The notes under the pieces: generated by a model | Told to the model about the DNA's origin: nothing | Seen by the model: the letters and a program-made list of their open reading frames with translations, nothing else | Databases searched by the model: none | Part shown: one piece after another, positions 40,501 to 55,500 of the stretch | Position numbering within the stretch: position 1 is the stretch's first letter | Layout: the number at the start of each line of letters is the position of its first letter | Assembly: GCA_013398295.1 (NCBI GenBank) | Contig: VZSF01006574.1 | Location: 744,001 to 808,000 of the forward strand | Source: Chionis minor | Lineage: Eukaryota; Chordata; Aves; Charadriiformes; Chionididae | DNA: 64,000 bases | Reading direction: 5' to 3' | Made by a program: the position numbers and the translations under genes

Positions 40501-43500
40501 GCAGAAAGCTTTACTGGACTTTCATCAACACATGTTATTTGGCTGTTTGCAAAACCAAATTTTACCCGTATATTTTCAAAGCTGCAAGCACACATTTGGA
40601 TTTCATCTGAATAATAAAATAAAGCTGCCTCCTCTGACCAACAGTGTCTAGATAAAGCAGGAAAAGACTGCATTTCCACCTTAAAAACTGATGTTCCTGT
40701 ACCAAAATCCTGACACGATGCTCCCTGTGCAGTGTATAGCAAACGTATGCACACTCTGCTGCGCCCTCCTGCTGCCTTCTGCATGGAAATGACTCTGTGC
40801 AGCCAAACTGCCAATACGGCATCTGAAAAGCTCGTGTGAGTGAATACACCAAACTCCTTGGCATGACACGGAGCTGGGGATGCAACGCATGGTCCTGTGG
40901 GAAGGTTCAAAGCGACAATTCCTCTTGCTTTGTGATCCCCTACTTACCTGCCAATCTGCTGAAGCCTGTCCCCGGCCACCACCGATTCCCACTTGTTCAC
41001 CGTGAGTTACGCCATGTTACCTCAGTGATTGCTGCTCCCCAGTAGAACACGCTGTGTACCTACTCAGGCCTGGATTTATGGTCTCTAAAGTAGAGCCCAA
41101 CATATATTACTGGGGAATGACATCTTGTCACATCGTAACAGTCGCATGATGAAACATGCATGTGTGACATTTCACACAACAAAATCTCCTCACGGAGGAA
41201 ATGATGGAATAGTCCCTGATGGGAGAAAACCATAGCAGAGTTGCCAGAAAGCTCCAGAAAGAAATACTATTTTGTCCCACTGGAGGCTTTCAGATCCTCC
41301 AAGATGTCAGCTCAAGGACATGCATTCCCTTTTCTAACAGTGCCACGGGACAGAAGACCCCGACCAGGAGTGGTGTGTTAATGGCCAGCTGCATCCATCC
41401 ATTCATGGCTCTGTTTCTACCTGACCTTGAGATGCACACGTTCTTCTGGTCTCCTCTGAAGGTAACCTTCCAAGTTCAGGCCAACCACAACCACTCCTTG
41501 CGTTTCCCTGGCCAGATCCTGTTGGTGCCACTCAGGGACCCATGTCTTTAAAAGAATTCATCACATGCAGCAAGATCTCACTTGGCCCCCACTGCTCCAA
41601 AAGTCGAATCTTTCATTATTTTCTCTCTCGGTCTCACTACTTCCTATGCTCTTCTCCGCTCCTGACTAACATACTATTTTAGACTAACCAAAGGGTTTTT
41701 TCTTCCCACTAAGTATTGAAGTCATTCCAGAATAAGAAGAAAACTGTGTTTTTCCATTTGCAAAACTCTACATGGAGGAGGGATGTACCCAGATTTTATT
41801 ATATTAAAACAGTGGTTTCGATACGGTTAAGTTCACTCATAATAGATAAATTAAAACCTTTTGATACAGATTTTTGGACTTTTCCTTTCAAATACAAACA
41901 AAAGGTTTTGTGTACAAGAGTCCAGCACATACCTAAAGCACCAGACAAAAAGCAGAGAAGGGTGGAAGGATCTACCCAATGCTTACCACCAGGGAAAAAA
42001 GCTTAAAAAATGCTTTCTTTCCCAGAAGACATTGGGGTATCTGAAGGTTTCTGAAGAAAAGTTGGAAGCTCCAACATGCCTAACTTCCAGCATGCCCAAG
42101 CACAGCATGTAGAAGTAGAAATGTCCATGTAGCATTACGTTAAGATACCTAGGATGCAGAAAGCAAGCTCAGGAGTCCGTGCCAGGGACTGCAAGAAGGC
42201 TGAGTTCATCTTTAATGGACAGGCCACTCAAACAACATACTCAGGGTGCTGAGGGCACCAATAGGACTCAATGTCCCTGACCAGCCTGGGGTCTCCCCCA
42301 ACGCCACTTTCCCATGGACACAGGAGCCCCATTTCAGCTCAGGCCTGGGGACCCAGACCTGGCCTGCATGGACCCCATGTAGCACATCTCCAGCCCTGTC
42401 TTTGGCCTTGTCTCCTGGATGGACTTTGAATCCATGTTCAGATCTGTCCTCACGGAGCCACTAGCCCCACCTTGCCCTGATGCGTACCCATAGGTGGGAA
42501 GGTTGCTGTCTGAGCAAGGACTGCAGCCCAGACTTTAACCCATTTCTGCAAGTCCCTACCAGTACCCTGAGAAAAAAGGCACTTGGACGTGCCCTGCCAA
42601 AACTTAATGTTCTCATCACCATCAAAATAGTTGTTCCAAGTACCAGGAAACAAGGTTCTTACTGTTGACACTTATTCCAGGATGGACAGAACTAAACATA
42701 ATTTATAATATTCTTTTTGCTCAGTATGGACAATAAGAGCTCGCTCCAAAATGTACTAACCACTGGGCATATACATAAGGAAACACAGGAATCAATCCAC
42801 ATAAATTAGGTAACACCAAAGACTGGTTTCTCCAACAGAAACTAGACAGAAATGTTGCTCTCCTAGATGTTTCCCCACAGGTGGGCTCCCACTGAAGGGA
42901 AAGAAAATTTTCAAATTCAGGGAAAGAAATTTGACCTGTGCAGCAAAACCACGTACTTATGTAAAATCGGCACAGATCACTTACTTTGTAAATCTACATG
43001 CAGAAAATTAAATTGGAATGTATATCTGGGAAAAAAAAAAATCCATTAATTGATTTGTACTAAATTTACGTTAATTTTATTTTGCTTTCTATAATAACAG
43101 TATTGTTTAATATTTTTAGAAAAAATGCTATGAAAAATGTGTTGTGGTGCCTAATCATAATGATCAGAAAAATTCACTCCATATGAGCATTTATACCAGC
43201 AATTTTGTTCTCTGTCCTCGAAAACTTTTTGGGGATTTCGAAAGCAGCCAGTCAGGCAACAGAAGCAAACCCATGTTTCTTAAAACTGAATACCAAGCTG
43301 AATATCATAGCACAAGTAGCTGCTATTTAAATCAAGTGGTGTCAAAATTCATGGGCTGAACCATGTTCACACAGAACCACAAATAATTCACAAATCACAC
43401 ACTAGTGCATGGTCATGGACTGCTGACAAACAGGATAAAAGGTCAGGTTAATTTAAATCACTGGCCATTCCGGGACTGCAGGACTTCACATGTATAGCAG

Positions 43501-46500
43501 AGTAAATTAAAGTTGTTGTGATCAATCCCAAATACTTAAAATATGCATAACTAAGTATCCTCAACTGGCTTGCATTTTTGGTCGAAGAAGCTAATTTTGC
43601 AAGCAGTATTGTTCATGAAAGCATCATTTTCAGTTAAATTAGGTGACAGGAAGTGAGGACTGAGACACAAGTCTGCATGACCGAAACTGGGACTCGCTGT
43701 GTTGGTAACCATGGCTTAGACCAGGTTCTGGTGGAGATGGGAATGAAACTGAAGTGAACAGTTAGGGATGGGTTGGGTTGGGTTGGGTCAGGTCAGAGGG
43801 AACATGGCAGAAGGGACCGGGACTGGAGGAAGAGACGGCAAAATTGGCAAATACAGCAGCACGTACTGATCCAGAGCCCCAAATCCTGCTCCGCTGTCAG
43901 CACATCTGGGTGGGAACTTGGGCTGTTTACACCTCCTGGTTCCCAGGATGCATAGCCTCCACTGCCACCAGCGACTGCCTGAATTCCAAAGGCAGAGGAT
44001 GTGTACAGCACACCTACAAAGCCAGCGTACATGACACAGTTTCTCAGCATACCTGGAAAAGGCAGTTTCACCTCCAAGTCTATGTAAATGCCAAGGAGAT
44101 GTGGGGCACTCAGAAGATACAGACTGCCATTATGAGAGGCTGCAGTACGCATCTCCTCCAGCACCTCTCTGTTTATTTATGCTGGCGTGGTCCTTAAACA
44201 GCTACCTGTGATACCTCCCAACTGCCCACCTGGCTGAATGAAGGTTCAGTCCCATGAAAAGAAGAGATCTGCAGAAGCTGCCCCTGCAAGAAACATTTCT
44301 GCCCTTTCTTGTCCTAGGTCCCATCGTTCCTTGCAATGGCTGGTGGTGCATGCAGCCAAGCAAGAAAAAAGCAAGAAACCAAAATATTTTTTAAGGTACA
44401 TTGAATTTAACCCAGATCTGTTCCCCACTAGACTTTCCTGCCCGGCCTCACAAGCTGGAGTTAGCAGGAGTGCGAGGCCATGAGAAGAAGGGAAAGACTG
44501 ATGTACCTGGAGCAGCACCATCTTGCTTCATCTTACTGTAATTGTAAAACTACAGTTTCAGCAGACAAGACCAAACTATTTAAATGGGTCTAACGCAGCG
44601 TTGCTGTGGTCCTGTCCCTCTCACAGCCCCAGCAATCCAGGCCCCTCTTCGTGCCAGCACAGTCTCTCCTCAGCACCCCTCAGCGAGCCCTTTCAAAGCA
44701 ATAATCCGGTGGAAAACTAACCCAGAAAACAAGAATGTTTATTTTTATTTTGGTTTATTGCCCTGAACAGGCGCACCCAGGAGTAAAATGAGTTCCAGTG
44801 CTGACATGAAGAAGGAGACAGGACCACGGGATGGGGTTTGGGTGGAAAATAACTCGAAACCAACAGCAACAGCTTCACCTACTATATGGCTACAGCCCCT
44901 GTACAAGGGTTGAAGGCTCCCTATGAACAAAGCAGGTAGCAGTGAACAAGACCTCTGACTGCAAGAGGATGCTTCAGTTCTGGAAGGTGTGTAGGGAGAG
45001 GCTGGGGGCTGCAGGAGCAGATGGGATCTCCCAGACTTAAGGCAGCTGTGCCCTGAGCCAGAGGATGGGATCCTCTCCCTGCCGGTGACACATGATTTTA
45101 CTGTGGTGCTAGTCCAGTCCTAATTTTTAATTAGTCCTAAGCTAATTTTTTCCACAGCTACCCATTTCCCCTGTTCTGAGAACACTAATTTTTGGAGCGC
45201 CTGCTCTGACCCCTTGTGCCTGGCACCCTGTGCTCACTGCTGTAACTGAAGTAGGTGGGAGAGGCAGTCTGGGAAGCAAGGGCTGAGGGGTCTCGAAATG
45301 GACACCCCAAAATAAAGGACACCTTTGACTTTAAGCTCCTTGCACCTGTGTTCCTCATCTGCAAAATGGGAACAATAGACTACGCCCCTCAAAAAGAGGA
45401 TGGTGCAAAAATACCGTAGCATGCCCACAAAACAGTCGTACCCTGTTGTTGTGAACCCTGTAAATGAAACCTTGTGGAAAAAAATCTGTCTTCGTAAGAT
45501 TTTAGTAGCGTGTGACAGGCAGGATCTACTTGCCGAACAACAGAGAGAACAAAATACTGTGAGGAGAAATTAAGCACAGTCCCTTCTGCGCACTGACACG
45601 TGACGAAGAGTAGTATGTGATATCATTACAGATCGTATCTTAATGCTTATGCAAACAGAGGCCGAATTAAGGTTGCAGAAGCAGCTCAGTTCTCCCATTT
45701 CCTAACTCCGGAGGGCTTGCTGTCGCTGTCTGCCTAACGCTCTTCTCGAGCTCGGCACAAGTCCCTCGTGCGTGATCCTCCCTGGGTCTGACAGGCAGCC
45801 ACCGCCTGCCTTAGCCTGCAGCTGCTTCAGCATCCCCGCAGCACCCACAGCCCCAACTCTACCGAGCCCTTGGCTGGAGTTGCAGTAGCCTTCCTCCTCC
45901 TCCTCCTCCTCCTCCTGCCGCATTCCCTTCCCGCCGGCAGTCTGAGGCTGAGCCACTAGATGGGGTGCGGTGTGCTCGGCTCCCCCCCTCCCCCGGGAGA
46001 GGTGCTTCAATCATCTTTTGGCTTCAGGTTTTGCAGCCAAACAAAAAAACAAAGAGGTGAAACGCAGCACAAAAAAAAGCGCCACAGCCAGCTTCCTCCC
46101 AAGCAGTCAACTTCTGCTTGTTCCTCCTGTTTGGCGTGAAAGGGAAGAAATCAAACGGAGTGCGCAAACCCCAGCGAACGCTCGGAGCGTCAATCCTGGT
46201 GGATGCTGAGCTCCCTCCCTGGCTCCCGCTGCCTGCAATGGGCACAGCGGGTGCTCAGGCTCCGGCACGGTTATCAGTCATACCTGCTTTGCCTCGTCTT
46301 GTCTCAGCTCCCCGAACCCAGACTGCGCGAGGATCCGTCAGCGATTTCCCTGGCAGTCCACACACATCTGCTTTTCTACTCCACGTGCCAGTCCCAGTGA
46401 AATATAGCAGGCACAGTTCCCTTCCCCACCAACACGCCGCCAAACCTCTCTCCCTCTGTCTCTTAATAATGACCTGGAAGCCGGGTAAGACAACATGCTT

Positions 46501-49500
46501 GCTTTTGACAAAGAGCGTGCTTCCTCATTACAGGGGTAAGGAAGGGTAAAGAGGACGTGAAGAAACTATGATACAAAAAAAACCCCAAACAACAAAACCC
46601 CTACACAATTACAAGGGGGGAAAAAAAATTCCTTTCTAAAATAGTCGCTCCTTTCCAATGGAAACACAGTGCTTTTACTCAAGGTTCATCCCAAACTGGA
46701 CTGCATAAAGATGGCCATATTACAGCTCTCTTCTTGTCTCCCTGAAGAACGATTATTTCGGGAAGGCATGCAGAAGCTGAAGTGTGGCTATTCCATCAGG
46801 AATGCGAGAAGGCAACGGTATTTACCTATGTATGCACTGTTGCCAAATTACACTGTCTCTCACTCTTTCCCAATTGCTTATGAGAATAACCATCCCTCTC
46901 AAGGCATCATGCATCCCAGTAACACTACTTATTATTAAACCTGTATGTAGAATCCAACCAAGCACTCCTTCCCAACATCCAGCCTGTTCCAGCCTTCCAC
47001 AAAAATACAGATATCCTAGATCCCCTGTACAGCACCTTCTCATGAGCCGGCCCAGCCTTGCAAGCTCCTGCAGACTCCTTCTTCCTCTTCTTCTCCACGG
47101 CCAAGAGAAGGAGAGCAAAAAGCCAGGAGCATTTTGAAGGCAGTCTTTTCTTTTGTTTGTCTGGCATGGCTAGAGAAAGTCCTCCTCCCGCTCAGCAGAG
47201 GAAGACTACCCGAGGGCAGCTGCTGGAGATGCTCCTAAGGCGGGACAGCACTACTGACGGGGTAAGCACACTCTTATCAGTTCTCCTCTTTGCCCCAGCA
47301 ACGGGATAAATTGCATTTTGCAGCCTGTCACAGCCGACACCGCACAGGCCTGGATGCCTGCTAGTGTCTCAAAAGCCATGCTGAAAGAGCCACACACAGG
47401 CACGCACCCAAACGGCAACGCAGCACTCAATTAGGCAGGATTACACCTCGGCTGTGAACTGGGAGAGGAGCAGGGGCAGACAGATTTCAGCTGCCCAACA
47501 GCACGTCCTGCCGCACACCCTGTGGGTGAAAACTCAACTCAGCCTTCATTCCCGGTGAATCTGGATTTTAACAAAGAGAAACAGAAGAAAAAAATGTGGC
47601 AGAAAAAGAAGCGCGAAGGAAATAAAACCAAAAAGTGCACTTGAGGAGTTCTTTTTTTAATTAATTGCAAAAACACTGACAAAACGCACAGTGCATCGTT
47701 AGCGGACATTAATACAGACCGATCCTTTCTAAGGAGTTTGCAGTCTTCCTGTAAATTAATAAAGACAGAATATAATCCCAAATTGCAGTGCATTTGCTCA
47801 TATATATTCATACGGACACTGCTGATCCACATTTGGCTAAAATAAATGTGTTTTACACAAATGAGGTTACCACTGATACAAACAGTTTTGATTCGTACTT
47901 ACAGAGCACGAACAGATGATCAACGCGATTGCTTTGGTTTAGCACTGTGCTTGTGGAAGTCACCACTTATCAGCTGGGCTGCAGTAATTGCTTCTAGTCT
48001 CTTACAATTAGCAAAAGCCACCAGCTTAAACTACCTTAAAGCACTGATGAGATTGTTTAAAGGAGCACATTTTACCTTACATTTGTAACCACCTAGGAAC
48101 ACGAGCACCAGCAGCCGTTGTGGCTCAACTAGTGGGTGCTACCTTGGAGAAAAATAGATGAGCTGGATCTCTTGCAATGCTTTCGCCATGATAAAACTGC
48201 AAAAGATTTAGACTCAAAAAAAAATTCCACAGATGACAAACAATAATAGCAACTGCCGGGCAAATGGCCTAGTGAAAGTAGCCAACTCCTTATGCCACTG
48301 TATCTTATTTACACTGAAACACTGAAATTTTGCACTGACTATACATATCCCAAGAAGCAGTGTGACATTTGTACTAGAGAAATACCTCCATTAAAATTCT
48401 GTAAAGTCCTTAAAGTGGAGCTTTAGACATCGAGTCTGAAAAGACAGCTCTATATGATCAGCTATATGTAGTCCTTTGATTTATTTCATTTTCTGACATA
48501 AATAAGTACTTTTTGGCATTCTGGATTATGCAGAACGTCTGAGCAATTACAAAAACCTGTTTGGGACACTTGCCGAGATCAAAGTCACTGAAGGTTCACA
48601 AATACATTCATTCCTATTGCAGTACCACAGTACATAAACATAGCTTTGATAAACACGAATACTAAGCATTTTTGCAAAAATCCTGTGTTCAAGTCACATC
48701 ACAAATCTTGTGGGCTTAGTTATTTGCTCTCTACTTTACAGTACAAGTGCTGATAACCCAAAATATTTTCAAAAATTACAGTCCAGACCACAAAATCCAA
48801 GACACTAAACATGCTTGACGCCCCTTCAATTTATGTTCTTCAATTTACTTTTAATTTTCAACCATAAGATCAAAACCTCCCATCTAAAAAATAATCAGTT
48901 GAATCATGAAACTTTGTCTTACTATACTAAATGTGCAAGATGAGAGTTAAAATTGTTGTCAATGCTGCTAATGTAACCGCAGCAACTTCCCTGAAATAAT
49001 CAGAATTAGGTGCTCAGGCTTTATTTACACGTGACAAAGGCGAGTACTATTGTTGCACTCTGAGGGGACAGTCCCAGGGTAGAACTGTGAGTACCCAAAT
49101 TGTTATGGTACGGTATATACCTGAACTAACTTCATGCTACTGACTTAGCCCCAACTGGTGTAGTCTCAGCTTCTCTTTTGTTTTAAAGGTCCCAGTTGAT
49201 GCAGGGCCCAAGTTCAGCAGGTGTTGTATTCACTGGTGACAGGAAACAACATGTTACAAAGACATATAAAAATAATCAACAAATGGGTAAATCAAAAACT
49301 TCTTTCCAGTTTTTACTATCTGTCTGTGGGTTGCTCCAGTGCACAACCACAAATCATTTTAAAGTAGAGGGGACATTAAATTTGTAACATATTTCACCCA
49401 TAGACTGCATGGAGTGGTATGAATTTGGTCCACACACTTCACTTTTCTTACCTCTAACAGTCCAGACTCTCCTTTGCTTGTATTTTTTTTCCTGTGACAC

Positions 49501-52500
49501 TTGCATGACATTTCTGCACCAGCCTCTGGAGCCCACCCAGGACAAATTCCAGTTGCAGACCCAACAGGCAGCTCTGGCATCTGCCCTCCTTGTCCAACTA
49601 CGCAACCCCCATCAAACCCAACCAAAACCAAACCCTGTCACTCCTTCACCCTGCCTGCACCTTCCATGGGGTCCCTCACACCCAGAACTGGTGCGCAGTC
49701 GTTAGTCTTCCAGTACTTTGGTGCTACCTCTACAGCCTCACTTCTGCAAAGAGGAGGAGACTTTCCATACCTGGCCACGCACCCATGGGCAGCTCCAGCA
49801 CCCCGCTGCTACCTAACCCCTGCGGCACCCCACAAAGCCTCCGAGCATCAGGGGAAACGCAGGGCTCTCAGGAATGCGTTCTGCATACTGCAAACAGGCA
49901 ATTAGCCACCTCAGAAGCAGAGGCGAGTAACTGTGGTATTGTATGTATGGTTAAATGGCCAGCCCTGGAAGAATTTTTTTTTGTGAAAGTCAATAGAAGG
50001 TGATAGATCAATAGAAGTTTTCTCTCTAAAAACCATTTTCTCCTGGAACAGTGAGTTTAGCATTATTCAAACGAATTATTCTATTACTTAAAGATGTACC
50101 TTCATTCCTGTCGAACACTGCTGTTTCATGCCATGTAGAGCCAGAGGACTCTTCCCTAAGTGATCAGTTATTTTCCCTGAGGACAATGAATTATTTCCCA
50201 ATATTGAAATCGTCAAATGAAAGCCCTCAAGTGACTGCAACTGCTTCAGGCGGCCGCCAGCACTGTTTTACCTGGAGGGAAACCCCTTTCCAGGGCAGCC
50301 CTGCCTCTCCGAGAGGAGGCTAGGCTGTTAAAACCAAGCAGCTGGGGTGAAGCCAAATCACAGCTTTAGGAAAACGGACGCTATGTCAGGGCTTTATTGC
50401 TGTTGTAAATCTTCGCAGTTAAGAAAAATCAAACTTCTGAGTGCTGAAATGATCATTTCTTGGAGCTGTGCTGAAGAAAGCCCAAGAGCTGACAGGAGGA
50501 CAGTGACTCCAACCCTGCTGGGTGAAATGTGCCCCAGTGCAGAAAGCCCCTGAAACACCCTGGACCTTAACAAGACTTAAGTTGGAGGTGTGAGCGCTGT
50601 ATAAACCCTTGCACGGGGCACTTCTGCCCTGAACATATCTTTCTTTCCTGGGGCTGAAGTTAATGGGAGCCAGTAAATGCCCAGAAGACTCCAGCCATTG
50701 TGATTCTGCTGAATAAAACAAAGTTTAAACGAGCTTCTGCAGACATTAGTGGTAATGCAGCTGGGAGACAAGGACTGCACAGGGACTAGCCAGAAGGCTG
50801 GGATTTGGACACCACAGATCATCCAGCTCTGTGCGACTGGCTGCCACAGTGCTAAAAATAATTGTAGTTCTCTGGAGAGAGTATATAGATAAACTCTGTC
50901 CTATGTTAATGCACTGTCATACAGAGTTGTTTACAGGCAGTACTTAGTAAAGTACTTAAGCATGTATTTAAACACCCTGCTGAACATCAGTGTGATTAAT
51001 ACTTTGCTGAATTAAAGATATGATACAAATACATTTTTCTGCTGTTGTAATTTTTCATTATATACACTTATGAGCTGGTCATAAGGATTTTCTTTCAGTT
51101 TTGCATCCAGCAAATGAGTTAATTTGGGAGTCAAATTCCGCCTTAGTTAAGCCTGCACAATGTCTTTCACATGCATGAGGGCAGGAGACTGCTCCATGAC
51201 CTTTAATTGGACTTCTTTTTTGCTAGTCTTTAATGATTCATCTAGGAAAAAAAAACCCTGGTTCTTTCTTTCTGATCTGGCAGCTCTGACATTCCTTTCA
51301 TGTCATTTCAATCATAAAAGTATCTTTTACATATGGTATATATGTTTGTTAAGGCCATGCACATACAGCAGCTGTAATTACTGACCAGCAAGCAAGCAGC
51401 TGCTGGTGAGTGGAGATCAGACCCATACACTCTGTTATTCTGCATGTAAAACTGGGGGGGAGGGAGGAGGGACGAGAAGAAATGTGGCTTTTACATCACT
51501 TATCATGGTAATTCTATTTAAATCTATTTTAATGATTTCTAATAACATAATTTGCCAAGCCTCCCCACCTGAAAGTGATGCAAGTGCATCTCTCAGTTTT
51601 TCCCTTCCTGCTTAACCCACGGAGCAGCATTTGCCATCCGCTAGTTTCAAGTTTTGGAGTTAACCCCCCTCCCTTTTTTTTTTTTTTTTAATAATCGGAA
51701 CTCAAAGCACTGGCCTACCTGTATACATTAAGGTGCTGGTTATTGTCGTCACTGCAAAACAGTCATTCCACTCTCATCTATTTACCTTTTTACTCAACAA
51801 AGAAACAATCATGATTTAATAGTTTTAGCTGTAGCCATCTCAGAGTTGAAGACTATTTTCCCTCCTAAATTAAAGCTAAATCGTGTACATTAAATACATT
51901 ATCTACTTGTAACAAAATGTGAAATTTAAAAATGACTCAGTCACAGATGGTTTGTTACTGAAAACAACAGGCTTGCATCAGCCACTGGAAGCTCCGGGTG
52001 TTTGCTGAGCTCAGTGGGCGCCCGGGTAGGCTTACCCGGGTTCATGGAAAACAGACATTCACATGGTGGGAAAGATCCGGATCCCCTTTCATGGTCCCAC
52101 GCACCAGCTCCCAAGGATCCTGAGCCATCCTCTGATGCCAAATGCCTGGGGTGCTGGGCTCGCTCCCACACCTCAGCCCTCACAGGCAGTTCACAGGGAT
52201 GGAGGTTAGCTCAGGGCACCTCAGCTGGAAACCACCCACCCCTTCCATGCCAAAAATACAGCCCAACGTATTCCACACACCGTTCCCCGCAAGTGCTACG
52301 GACAAGACCGCTCCATGTCAAGCTTTTGCCACTCCCCCCAGGCCACGGACGCCACCTAATTAAGCCTTCTACCCTCAAAACACTCTTGGGACACCCAGGT
52401 GTCCCTTTATGGAGACTGCTCTGGGGGACTGTGACAGCACCTCCCACCCCTTCATGCACATTAACTCAAAGTATCTCACAGGAGCAGCAGGAGTCTTAGG

Positions 52501-55500
52501 GCAGCACTGGAGGAGACCCTGGCGGAGGACCGGAGGCATGCGGCACCCCGTGCGGAGGGTGGGTGCGAGCCCCCCGGCAGCAGAGCTGCGGGCTGAGCAG
52601 GGAGCCCCAGCTCCCACGCCACAGTCCCCCAGAAGCCATCACGGCGGTTCTCCAAGGCAGCTCTCAGGGGGCTCAAAGTCACCCCTATTTTTTTAATCCC
52701 TGGGGGTGCTCCATTCAGAAGCAGAGGAGGCACGGTCACGGGGCAAGGCAGGGTGGCTCATACTACAGCTGCCTTTGTTGCTCCTGCCCGGCAAATACTA
52801 GAGGACATCACTTGCCTAGATCGACAGGAAGGCATATGTTAAAGCAATTAATTCATTTGCCCTAAAAGACCAAGGCCAGGCAAGGATTTGTACCTTTCCT
52901 AGTGCTCAGCCTCATCTTAAGCAATGGGATTTCCACTATTTCCCATGGGAGATTATTCCGCAACCTAATAGATCTCAATGTCAGGAAGTTTTTTCCTGAT
53001 ATTCAGCTATAATTCATATCCATGAATTATGAGCTACTGTCGACATCACACCCATTGAGGCATTCCTAGAGCCTGCTTCATTTAAAATTATATGCTCTAG
53101 TTATGCAGGGTTTCTGTGTACTAGGGCAAAATGCTTTTTCTGCAGGTTAATTCATTACTATTCAATTTGTTAACACTTTTTTCCTCGGTGTGAACAGTCA
53201 TTCTGCAGTTGCACACCCTATAGTAGCACAATCCACATTTGGGAAGCAGAATCACAATATATAAATATGACAAAACAACATATCAAAACCCATCCCTGTA
53301 AAGATGTATTAGTCTGTTCCTGCAGATACTTACTCCAGCATTCAGTTAAATGAAAGCAGTAGCTCATACAACACCTGGCATGAGACAGAAAGCTTAGAAA
53401 AAAGCCCTCTCAAGTCCGTAATAAATTTTATTTCTGTCTAAAACAGAGGGAAGGTACAGGAGAGGGGGGGTGGGTAGGGAAGGCGGAAGGGATGGGGAAG
53501 GAAAGGGAGAAAGGAACTTAATCAAGCTGTGAGAAAAGAGAGGAAAATTGAAAAGAGAACAACTTCCTACAAACAATGACCCACCACAACATGCAACAGC
53601 AAATAAAGTTGAGGATGCAATTAAGAGCACTTCCAAAACTGAGAAAGCTAAGGCAGGCTTACTGAAATCTGTATTACAGATAATTGTGTACAAAACACTT
53701 CTTGAAAGGAAATTGCCTTTTGTTTTAAGAACATTTGAGACGGGAGTATTTATAAACAATGTATCAATTTCTCAAAAAAGTCAGGATTTCTATGAGCACT
53801 TTTTACGATTACATTTTTGCCCAGCTAGCAGTGCTTTGCTGTACTGTTTGCAACCCATTTGTACATAAAAAATATGCCACATTAGATACTGAAAAAAGGG
53901 AATGCTTGCTAAAGTAAGCAACTAGAAACACACCAGAGTTCATTTTCATCTCCATACATGCCTAGCTCCCATTAATGCTACATAAATCCCAGAGTAACAA
54001 GATAAGAATAAACACATAAATTTTACCTGAAATCATCTAAGAAACAGATAGCCATGTTTGCAGCGAGCACTAAATTCACACAATGCCACGTAATTTTGTG
54101 TGGAAGTCATTCCAGATGGCTGATTTTTTAGAGGCGGTGGCCAAATAGTTTTAAGGGACCTACACAAACACATCTGGTGAGAACAATTTTGAGAATACTT
54201 CTTTTGATTAGAAATTTTGTGATTTTACTGAAATCTGTATCTAGCCAGGTGAGACACTTGCTTGGCAGCGAAGATGGGACAATGCAGCTCCCAGTTCCTA
54301 CTGGATCAGGATATGCGTGTTCGTAGCAGACACGTGATGCCTATAGGCTGAGATAACTGTGTATCCTTTAGGACTGTGTTAAGCCCAAGTACCTATGCTC
54401 TGTTGCACACCTGGATTTAGCCGTGAAGTCATGGTGACTTGTTATTTGTAGCTATACAGTTCCTGGTTTGCAGTTCGCCTTGCAAAGCTGGACAAAACTT
54501 TCTTTGGTGAGGCTGTGAAATACCCACTGGGACATGAGGGTGGGACATGAGGGATTCGTAAGTTAAAAAATTGTACTCTGACTTCAGCAAAGCAGGGACT
54601 TGAACCTCAACTGCCTGCCTCTTCCCCAACCAACAAGAGATGTTGAGATGAGGAGGGACACTCTGATACAACTCCGGTTTTGCAAAAACATTTGAAGGAA
54701 ATTTGTTTTCATTGTGCCTTGGAACAAAGCTGTAGAAGCTGCTGCAAAATGGAACTGTCATCCTCAAGCCACCTGTAAAGATGCGTAACTCAAGTTGAAA
54801 GATGAGGTGGGAAAAGGTAAGTTCTGTGATCCAGGAGGAAGGTCTTGAGTCAGAGGTTCTGACTGTACTTGCAAGCATATACCAGGGAGCGGCATCTCCA
54901 GGAATCAGCAGCTTTCTTTGTAAGACGTTTCCACAGAAGCCTGACATCAGCATCTGCTGTGGAAATGGCACAGATCATCTGATAACTCACCTGCCTTTCA
55001 CCTGCCTCCTTTTTACCTGGGGCTACCCACAGCTGAGCTCTGCACCGGTCTCGGTCCCCTGATGTCTTGGAATGGGGCTGGGCCTTGTTCTCTTGTCCCA
55101 CTCAGGTTTTCAAGCACAAATGGTCCTGGCTGAGCGGAGGCAGGGAACAGGACATTCGGGTAACTCTGCTGGACTCTACCTGAAAGTAACTGTTTGCCAG
55201 TGGAGTTTCTGAGGATGAAGGTGAGTAGATTCAGGCATCTTTGTATACGTGGAAGAAAAACGGAGCAGCCAGGTTTCCAGAGAGGTAGGTGTTCACAAGT
55301 CCGTAACAAAGGGCAGAAAGTAGACAAGAGAAGCTGGAAAACTATTGAGGGCTTCAGCAGAAAGAGACTGAAGGCAGTGGTAAGACTGGCAGTTTCAAAG
55401 ACACAGGATAGCAAGACATAAAGGGACTGGGGATACAGGAGGATAAAGCTATCCAGAATCTGCAATACCTCACACAAATGAGAGGGGAATATGCAGAACA

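Noticed and set aside
54429..54971. 180-codon open frame, minus strand, the longest in the window
   Set aside because: No recognisable domain, no codon-like conservation pattern, no splice context, and it lies within a large intron. Length is within what chance allows in 64 kb.
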